From contig CADCCO010000009.1 in assembly GCA_902799965.1 (NCBI GenBank), forward strand, positions 54,255 through 97,705: a stretch of DNA of 43,451 bases, given 5' to 3'. The notes under the pieces are model-generated. The model worked only from the letters and a program-made list of their open reading frames with translations. It was not told the origin of the DNA and made no database searches. Every line of letters begins with the position of its first letter. Positions within the stretch are counted from its first letter, which is position 1. The DNA is from an uncultured Spirochaetaceae bacterium. Lineage in GTDB: Bacteria; Spirochaetota; Spirochaetia; Treponematales; Treponemataceae. The translations under genes were made by a program, and so were the position numbers. Below are positions 33,858 through 39,798 of the stretch, piece after piece.

Positions 33858-34946
33858 TCAACCGAGAACTTCTTTTATAACCGCAAGCAGGCGGCGCGCG
33901 GAATTGGCCGCCGTGAATTTTTCCAAGACCAAAGCGGCGGGCTCTATCGGCTCCTTCAAAAGCTCGCTTATGTCGACGTTCGGATTGTCGGGGTCAATGT
34001 AATGGGCGGACGCGCCGTAAATTTCAGGAAGAGCCGTCCTGTTTGAAATCACAATCGGCGCGCCGCAGCTCAAGGCCTCAAGCGGCGGAAGCCCAAAGCC
34101 CTCAAAGTAAGTCGGAAAGACAAAGGCCTTGCATTTTGAAAGAAGCGCCTTAACCTCGCCGTCCGAAAGATAGCCTGTCATCAAAATGTTCGGCGCGGCT
34201 TTCATCGACTCAAGCTCCGGCGCGACAACGGACGGGAGCGGCTTTCCGCTTACGGCGAAAAAGGCGTTTGGAAAAAGCCTTGCGTTGGCCGCAATCCACT
34301 TTAAGTTTTTCCGCGTCGAAAGGCTTCCCAGCGTAAAATAAAATTCCCTTTCCTTTAGTTGCGGAAGCCGCTCAAAGACCGAAAAGTCCGGCGCGATGTC
34401 CTTGTAGGAGCCAAGTCCGTCGTAAACGACTTCTATCCGGCGCGGGTCAACCTTGTATTTTTCTATAATCGTCTTTTTGGTGAACTCGCTCACCGCGATA
34501 ATTTTTTTGGCCTTCTTGGCCACCCGCCAGTACATCAAGTTTGAGTAGAGGCGAACCAGCTTGTCGCGGCGGCTTTTTAGGTCTTCAGGATGCAGGCGCG
34601 CGTAAATGTCGTGCAAGTATTCGATTCCGGGACAAAAATACGGGCAGGTATTGGAAAAGTCAAGGGGAACGCGCCTGTTTTTCAAAACATATTTTTGGAA
34701 GGCGATTTGCGTCCATTTTGGAAAAAACGCCGCCTCGACAGGCAAACGGACACATCGAATGTTGGCGTATTGCGGAACGTTTTGGGCGTTTGCGGGAAGA
34801 ACCAATTCCACGCGAACTTCCGCTTCCTCCGACAAAAGAATGTCCAGCTCTTTTAGCGCGTCAATAGCCACGCGCTCAATGCCGGTCAAATTGCGGCAAA
34901 AAAATTCGCCGTTAATCGCAAGCGTTTTTCCAACGTTTTTTTTCAC
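33858..34946 (-). CDS. Glycosyltransferase family 4
   Basis: This 362-residue GT-B enzyme starts at GTG with GGGGGAAG upstream. The N-terminal part includes NLTGIERVAIDAL and the IEYLHDIYARLHPE stretch; the donor-binding part has FTLGSLSTRKNLKWI (about residues 219-233), LMTGYLSDGEVKALL and the E-x7-E motif FPTYFEGFGLPPLEALSCG. It is translated from the minus strand after rfbC, so the rfbA-rfbC-glycosyltransferase order suggests it may use a dTDP-deoxysugar such as dTDP-rhamnose, but no rmlB or rmlD is seen. Specificity is otherwise unknown. Confidence 0.87.
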   Translation of the reverse strand: MKKNVGKTLAINGEFFCRNLTGIERVAIDALKELDILLSEEAEVRVELVLPANAQNVPQYANIRCVRLPVEAAFFPKWTQIAFQKYVLKNRRVPLDFSNTCPYFCPGIEYLHDIYARLHPEDLKSRRDKLVRLYSNLMYWRVAKKAKKIIAVSEFTKKTIIEKYKVDPRRIEVVYDGLGSYKDIAPDFSVFERLPQLKEREFYFTLGSLSTRKNLKWIAANARLFPNAFFAVSGKPLPSVVAPELESMKAAPNILMTGYLSDGEVKALLSKCKAFVFPTYFEGFGLPPLEALSCGAPIVISNRTALPEIYGASAHYIDPDNPNVDISELLKEPIEPAALVLEKFTAANSARRLLAVIKEVLG

Positions 34947-34967
34947 GACTTCCCCCGCGCGGCTATG

Positions 34968-35567
34968 TCAGTCGCCCAGCCATTCGGAAGCGTCGGTGCT
35001 AAAGTATTTTTTGTCCGCGCTAAAAAGCGGATGTTTTTTGTCTTTTTCGGACAAAAGCGGCTCGACCGCTTGGCCCGCGCCTTTGGCGGCCCCCAGCCAG
35101 TCCACGTTAATCGTAGGGTCGTTCCACATAAGGCCGCCCTCGTCTTCCGGGTGGTAAAAGTCCGAGCACTTGTAGGCAAAGACCGCGCTTTCGGTCAATA
35201 CAAAAAAGCCGTGCGCGAAGCCTTTTGGAATGAAGAATTGGTTTTGCTTTTGCGCGTCAAGGACAACGCCGTGCCACTTTCCGAACGTGGGGCTTCCCTC
35301 GCGCAAGTCTACGGCAACGTCAAAAACCTGTCCCTCAAGCGCGCGGACCAGCTTGTCCTGCGGATGGCGCTTTTGAAAGTGCAAGCCCCGCAAAACGCCC
35401 TTGCTTGACGAAGACTGGTTGTCCTGCACAAAGCGCGCGGTTATTCCCGCGGCGAAAAAATCGCGCTCGCTGTAAGTTTCCAAAAAGTATCCGCGCGCGT
35501 CGCCAAAAATTTTGGGCTGGATTTCGAACAAGCCATTTATAGGACATTCCTTGATTTCAAAAGCCAT
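34968..35567 (-). CDS. rfbC: dTDP-4-dehydrorhamnose 3,5-epimerase
   Basis: RmlC epimerises dTDP-4-keto-6-deoxyglucose at C3 and C5. This cupin of 199 residues shows PKIFGDARGYFLETY near residue 18, QDNQSSSSKGVLRGLHFQ (about 48-65) with the active-site His, VAVDLREGSPTFGKW, and IPKGFAHGFFVL. The C-terminus is about 15 residues longer than common. GGAGAA precedes the ATG. It lies between rfbA and a glycosyltransferase. The rmlB dehydratase and rmlD reductase needed to reach dTDP-rhamnose must be outside the window. Confidence 0.95.
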   Translation of the reverse strand: MAFEIKECPINGLFEIQPKIFGDARGYFLETYSERDFFAAGITARFVQDNQSSSSKGVLRGLHFQKRHPQDKLVRALEGQVFDVAVDLREGSPTFGKWHGVVLDAQKQNQFFIPKGFAHGFFVLTESAVFAYKCSDFYHPEDEGGLMWNDPTINVDWLGAAKGAGQAVEPLLSEKDKKHPLFSADKKYFSTDASEWLGD

Positions 35568-35588
35568 AAAAGTTCTCCGCCAAAAAGC

Positions 35589-36464
35589 CTATTTTTCTTC
35601 GGCCAAATACTTTAGGTACTCGCCGTAAGTCGTTTTGTAGCCCGCGGCCAGCTTTAGAAGGTCGTCGCGGCCAATCCACTTGTTCGCGTAGGCGATTTCC
35701 TCAAGGCAGCTTACGTAAAGGCCGGTGCGCTTTTGAATCGTGGCGATGAAGTTTCCCGCGTCCAAAAGGCCGTCGTAAGTGCCGGTGTCAAGCCAAGTAA
35801 GGCCGCGGCCGAACAATTCCACGCTGAGCTTTCCTTTTTCAAGGTAGGCGTTGTTCACGCTGGTGATTTCGATTTCGCCGCGGGCGGAAGGCTTGACGTT
35901 CTTGGCTATTTGGACGACCGAGTTGTCGTAAAAGTAAAGGCCGGGAACGGCGTAGTTGGACTTGGGCTTTGCCGGCTTTTCTTCGATGCCCAAAACCCTT
36001 CCGTCTTTGTCAAACTCCACGACGCCGTAAGCCGTCGGGTTCTTGATGTAGTAGCCGAAAATGACCGCGCCGCCGTCTTTTTCTATCTTTTTGGTGGAAT
36101 TCAGCAATGACTGGCTGAACGACTGGCCGTAGAAAATGTTGTCGCCAAGGACAAGCGCCACGGAATCGCTTCCGATGAACTTTTCGCCCACGATGAAGGC
36201 GTCGGCCAAGCCGCGCGGGCTTTCCTGCACGGCGTACTCAAAGCGCATTCCAAGCCAAGAGCCGTCGCCAAAAAGCTCCTTGAATACGCTGATGTCGCGC
36301 GGGGTTGAGATTATCAAGACCTCGCGGATTCCAGCCAGCATAAGGACGCTGACCGGATAATAAATCATCGGCTTGTCGTAAAGGGGCAAGATTTGCTTTG
36401 AAACGGCTTTTGTAATCGGATAAAGGCGGGTGCCGCTTCCGCCGGCAAGAACAATTCCTTTCAT
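35589..36464 (-). CDS. rfbA: Glucose-1-phosphate thymidylyltransferase
   Basis: RmlA condenses dTTP with glucose 1-phosphate to dTDP-glucose. The N-terminal [18 protein letters not shown] with the catalytic Arg, the [14 protein letters not shown] segment, [10 protein letters not shown] and the [18 protein letters not shown]-terminal region are diagnostic. At 291 residues it is typical. Its product feeds both rfbC here and, after dehydration, the FdtA-like ketoisomerase 35 kb to the left. The promoter puts the -10 box only eight bases before the ATG. It is divergent from the next plus-strand cluster across a dyad-symmetric promoter region. Confidence 0.97.
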   Translation of the reverse strand: MKGIVLAGGSGTRLYPITKAVSKQILPLYDKPMIYYPVSVLMLAGIREVLIISTPRDISVFKELFGDGSWLGMRFEYAVQESPRGLADAFIVGEKFIGSDSVALVLGDNIFYGQSFSQSLLNSTKKIEKDGGAVIFGYYIKNPTAYGVVEFDKDGRVLGIEEKPAKPKSNYAVPGLYFYDNSVVQIAKNVKPSARGEIEITSVNNAYLEKGKLSVELFGRGLTWLDTGTYDGLLDAGNFIATIQKRTGLYVSCLEEIAYANKWIGRDDLLKLAAGYKTTYGEYLKYLAEEK

Positions 36465-36472
36465 ATCTTTCT

Positions 36473-36501
36473 ATTTTATCACAGTTCGCGCGAAAATTCA
36501 A
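36473..36501 (-). promoter_or_regulatory. Promoter of rfbA
   Basis: TTGAAT (36496-36501) and TAAAAT (36473-36478) are separated by 17 bases. The ATG is eight bases after the -10 box, giving a leader of one or two bases. Confidence 0.7.
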
Positions 36502-36520
36502 GCCGCCCGCGGCATTGAAC
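36496..36520. promoter_or_regulatory. Dyad-symmetric element joining two divergent -35 boxes (copy B)
   Basis: ATTCAA (36496-36501) and TTGAAC (36515-36520) are the two divergent -35 boxes, 13 bases apart. The gap contains GCCCGCGG (36505-36512) at the same position as in the element at 8056-8080. The TTCAA and TTGAA arms are symmetric. Confidence 0.6.
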
Positions 36521-36543
36521 AAAACACAAAATTTCTATATAAT
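36515..36543 (+). promoter_or_regulatory. Promoter of the polymer-phosphotransferase cluster
   Basis: TTGAAC (36515-36520) and a perfect TATAAT (36538-36543) are 17 bases apart. Unlike rfbA, this transcript has a leader with an AAGGAACGAGA ribosome-binding site before the ATG at 36567. Confidence 0.8.
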
Positions 36544-36566
36544 ATTCCGCAAAATAAGGAACGAGA

Positions 36567-36686
36567 ATGACGCTTTTATACATAGACCCAGCGGCAGTTT
36601 GCCCTAAGCGCGGCTGTTGCTGTAGCCGCGCTCTGCCGCGCGCTTACTGGAATGCCTTAATGTCGAAGGAATGGTGTGACAAATGA
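36567..36686 (+). pseudogene. 39-codon remnant duplicating the start of the next gene
   Basis: The frame has the promoter and ribosome-binding site of the cluster and begins MTLLYIDPAA, nearly the same as the LYIDPGTGSML start of the following gene. It then continues into a Cys/Arg-rich stretch encoded by a palindrome and ends with a four-base overlap (ATGA) on the following ATG. The DNA supports a duplication: ACATAGACCCAG against ACATCGACCCAG. It is most simply an original 5' end split by an inserted hairpin, with the second copy now used. A regulatory leader peptide is a less likely alternative. Confidence 0.55.
36608..36631. repeat. Palindrome inside the gene-start remnant
   Basis: GCGCGGCT and AGCCGCGC form a perfect 8-bp stem with an 8-base loop. 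The element breaks the similarity between the remnant and the following gene, as expected for an insertion. Confidence 0.5.
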
Positions 36687-37921
36687 TGATAAATTTTCTT
36701 TACATCGACCCAGGCACGGGAAGCATGCTTTTTTCCATCGTTATCGGAGCGGCGGCCACGCTTTTCTTTTTGGCAAAGGCGGCTTGGCTCAAATTCAAGC
36801 TTTTTTTCCGCGCCAAGAAAAACGGCGTTTCCGTCGCGGCCGACTCAAACTACAAAAAATACGTGGTTTACAACGAAGGCCTCCAGTATTGGAACGTCTT
36901 CAAGCCAATATGCGAAGAATTCGAACGGCGGCAAATTCCGCTTGTCTACTACACCTCGGCGCAAAAGGACCCCTGCTTTGACGCTGGCTATAAATTCGTT
37001 CAACCGGAATTCATCGGCGAAGGAAACATGGCCTTTGTAAAGCTGAACATGATCAGCGCGGGAATCGTTCTTATGACAACGCCCGGCCTTCAAGTCTACC
37101 AGCTAAAGCGCAGCAAGAACGCCGGCCACTACGCGCACATCCTTCACGCGCCCAGCGACGCGACTATGTACAGGCTTTTTGGAATCGACTACTTTGACTC
37201 GGTCTTGCTTTCGGGCGAATACCAAAAGGCCGACTTGCGCTATTTGGAAAAGCAGCGCGGAATAAAGGAAAAGGAATTGGCCGTGGTCGGCTGCCCCTAC
37301 CTTGACACGCTAAAAGAAAAGATGGCATCGATTCCGCCGGAAGAAAAACATTCGTTCACCGTCCTTGTCTCGCCCAGCTGGGGAAAGAGCGCCATTCTTT
37401 CGCGCTACGGCGAGCGGCTTTTGGACCCGCTTGTCGCGACCGGCTGGAACATAATCGTCCGCCCCCACCCCCAGTCAAAGAAGTCTGAAAAAGAAGTCCT
37501 TGACCGCTTGGAAAAGAGGTACGCGGACGCGAAGAACCTTGTTTGGAACTACGAGCGCGACAACATTTTCGCGATGAAAAAATCGGACATAATGATTTCG
37601 GACTTTTCGGGAATCATATACGACTACACTTTCCTTTGCGACAAGCCGGTAATGTACGTCAACTCGGACTTGGACCTTATGCCCTACGACGCTTGGGACT
37701 TGCCGGAAAACGGAAAGAAGATTTGGCAGTTCGAGACGCTTAGAAAAATCGGCGTAGAGCTAAAGGAAGAACAGTTCGCCAACATCAAGGACGTGATCCA
37801 GTCCGCGAGCGACAGCGAAGAGCTGGCAAAACTGCGCGCCAAGGCCAAGGCCGAGGCTTGGATGAACGAAGGCGCGGCTGGAAAAGCCGTCGCGGATTTT
37901 ATGCTTTCAAAGGTTCAGTAA
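36683..37921 (+). CDS. CDP-glycerol:glycerophosphotransferase-like polymer transferase
   Basis: This 412-residue protein has a membrane anchor, FLYIDPGTGSMLFSIVIG (residues 5-22), and a GT-B-like domain of the TagB/TagF glycerophosphotransferase family, which moves a phospho-alcohol from CDP to a growing polymer. Supporting segments are LVSPSWGKSAIL, the catalytic-type VRPHPQS (about residue 258), and SDFSGIIYDYTFLCDKPVMYV (about 310-330). Family members work at the cytoplasmic membrane face. The DPGTGS anchor is a recurrent spirochete N-terminus. The downstream fusion makes a CDP-linked type of nucleotide, so the two may act in sequence. The real donor (glycerol, ribitol or ethanolamine type) cannot be told. 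Confidence 0.85.
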   Translation: MMINFLYIDPGTGSMLFSIVIGAAATLFFLAKAAWLKFKLFFRAKKNGVSVAADSNYKKYVVYNEGLQYWNVFKPICEEFERRQIPLVYYTSAQKDPCFDAGYKFVQPEFIGEGNMAFVKLNMISAGIVLMTTPGLQVYQLKRSKNAGHYAHILHAPSDATMYRLFGIDYFDSVLLSGEYQKADLRYLEKQRGIKEKELAVVGCPYLDTLKEKMASIPPEEKHSFTVLVSPSWGKSAILSRYGERLLDPLVATGWNIIVRPHPQSKKSEKEVLDRLEKRYADAKNLVWNYERDNIFAMKKSDIMISDFSGIIYDYTFLCDKPVMYVNSDLDLMPYDAWDLPENGKKIWQFETLRKIGVELKEEQFANIKDVIQSASDSEELAKLRAKAKAEAWMNEGAAGKAVADFMLSKVQ

Positions 37922-37957
37922 AACAAAAAAAAACATAAACGATAGGAGAAAGAAAGA

Positions 37958-39793
37958 ATGCAAGCCCTTATGTTGGCCGCCGGAATGGGAAAGCGGCTCG
38001 GAAGATACACAAAGAACGCCACAAAGTGCATGGTTCCCGTAAACGGAAAAACCCTGATTGAATACGCGATTGAAGCGCTGGTCAAAAACGGCATAAAGAA
38101 AATGGTCATCGTCGTGGGATACAAGGCCGACGTTTTGATTGACTTCATTCACTCCAAATTCAACAAAAAGAATTTGAACGGAATGGAAATCCAGTTCATC
38201 GAAAACAAAGTCTACGACAGGACAAACAACATTTACTCGCTTTACATGGCGCGCGAAGAGCTTTGCAAGGACGACACGATTCTTTTGGAAAGCGACTTGA
38301 TTTTCAAGCCGGAAATAATCACTTCGCTCATAAAGTCAAAGGACCCCAACCTTGCCGTCCTTTCGCGCTTTGAAAGCTGGATGGACGGAACCTGCGCGCT
38401 TCTTGACGAAAAGAACAACATCACCGAAATCTTGGACAAGGCGCGCTTCAACTGGTTTGAGACAAAGGACTACTACAAGACGGTCAACATTTACAAGTTC
38501 TCAAAAGAATTCTCCAAGAACTACTACATACCCTTTTTGGAAGCCTATCAAAAGGCATTCGGCAAGAACGAATACTACGAGCAGGCGCTCAAAGTGCTTT
38601 CCTTCCTTTCATCGTCATCGCTGAAAGGCCTTCCGGTTTCGGGCGACGACTGGTATGAAATCGACGACCCCGCCGACCTTGCCATCGCCACCACAAGATT
38701 CGCAAAGGGAAAGGACAAGCTTCATCTTTTGCAAAAAACTTACGGCGGCTACTGGCGCTACCCCGGCCTAAAGGACTTTTGCTACTTGGTCAACCCCTAC
38801 TTTCCGCCGCAAAAAATGATAGACGAAATTCAGGCCAGCTTTAAAGTCCTTTTGACCCAGTACCCAAGCGGCGCCAACCAGATGAGCCTTTTGGCCGGAA
38901 AAATTTTCAACATAATTCCGGAACACATCGCGGTCGGAAACGGCGCGGCGGAATTGATTTCCTCGCTCGGAAAAAAAGTCAGCGGCAAGGTCGCCGTGGT
39001 CTACCCGACGTTCAACGAATACCCGGAGCGCTTCACCAACTGCCAAATCGTTCCGATTGACACAAGCAAAAACAATTTCTCCTACACCGCCGCCGACATT
39101 CTTTCAACGATAAAAAAGCAGGGCGCGGACTGGCTTTTGCTGATAAACCCCGACAACCCCAGCGGCAATTTCCTGCCCAAAAAGGAAGTCTTGCCGCTTC
39201 TCAAAGAGCTTAAGAAAATCGGAACAAAAGTCATATTCGACGAATCATTCATAGACTTTGCCGAATCCGAAGAGCGCTACACGCTGCTTGACGAAAACGT
39301 TCTTTCCGAATTTGACAACTTGATTGTCGTAAAGTCAATCAGCAAAAGCTTCGGCGTGCCGGGCTTCCGCCTTGGAGTGCTGGCTACGGCAAACGCTGAC
39401 TTCATAACTTCAATCAAAAAGACGAACGCGATTTGGAACATCAACTCCTTCGCCGAATACTACCTCCAGATTTACGAGAAGTACTCAAAGACATATTCGG
39501 CCGCCTGCGACAGCATAGCGGAAGAAAGGGAGCGCTTCTCAAAGGCGCTCAAGGCCGCCAAGCTGGGAATCAGCGTTTACCCCAGCCAGGCCAACTACTT
39601 GCTTTGCAAGCTTGACAAAAAGATTTCGGCCGAAAAGCTCGCTGAAACGCTCTTGGTGAAATACAAGATTTTCATAAAGGACTTGTCGTCAAAGCGGGGT
39701 TTTGAAAGCGGCCAGTTCATCCGCCTTGCAGTCCGCGACCAAAACGACAACGACCTTTTGCTTTGCGCGCTGAAGGAAATTCTTAAAGGCTGA
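37958..39793 (+). CDS. Fusion: LicC-like nucleotidyltransferase and HisC/CobD-type PLP enzyme
   Basis: Residues 1-235 are a small sugar/choline-phosphate nucleotidyltransferase (MLAAGMGKRLGRYTKN, KCMVPVNGKTLIEYAIE, YDRTNNIYSLYMAREEL, LLESDLIF), most like LicC, the CTP:phosphocholine cytidylyltransferase. Residues 250-611 are a fold-type I PLP enzyme of the HisC/CobD group: INPDNPSGNFLP, IFDESFIDFAE, SISKSFGVPG with the PLP-binding Lys463, and FIRLAVRD with the carboxylate-binding Arg. CobD-type members decarboxylate threonine or serine phosphate, and others transaminate; which applies is not visible. A neat reading is that the PLP domain makes an amino-alcohol phosphate and the first domain activates it as a CDP derivative. 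AGGAG precedes the ATG. Confidence 0.85.
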   Translation: MQALMLAAGMGKRLGRYTKNATKCMVPVNGKTLIEYAIEALVKNGIKKMVIVVGYKADVLIDFIHSKFNKKNLNGMEIQFIENKVYDRTNNIYSLYMAREELCKDDTILLESDLIFKPEIITSLIKSKDPNLAVLSRFESWMDGTCALLDEKNNITEILDKARFNWFETKDYYKTVNIYKFSKEFSKNYYIPFLEAYQKAFGKNEYYEQALKVLSFLSSSSLKGLPVSGDDWYEIDDPADLAIATTRFAKGKDKLHLLQKTYGGYWRYPGLKDFCYLVNPYFPPQKMIDEIQASFKVLLTQYPSGANQMSLLAGKIFNIIPEHIAVGNGAAELISSLGKKVSGKVAVVYPTFNEYPERFTNCQIVPIDTSKNNFSYTAADILSTIKKQGADWLLLINPDNPSGNFLPKKEVLPLLKELKKIGTKVIFDESFIDFAESEERYTLLDENVLSEFDNLIVVKSISKSFGVPGFRLGVLATANADFITSIKKTNAIWNINSFAEYYLQIYEKYSKTYSAACDSIAEERERFSKALKAAKLGISVYPSQANYLLCKLDKKISAEKLAETLLVKYKIFIKDLSSKRGFESGQFIRLAVRDQNDNDLLLCALKEILKG

Positions 39794-39798
39794 ATTTT

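Noticed and set aside
36567..36686. Conserved Cys-rich leader peptide
   Set aside because: The Cys/Arg-rich part is explained by the palindrome, and the start copies the next gene's N-terminus, so a remnant is simpler.
37958..39793. PntC phosphonate enzyme
   Set aside because: The first domain would fit, but the PLP domain is HisC/CobD-like and no phosphonate genes are near.
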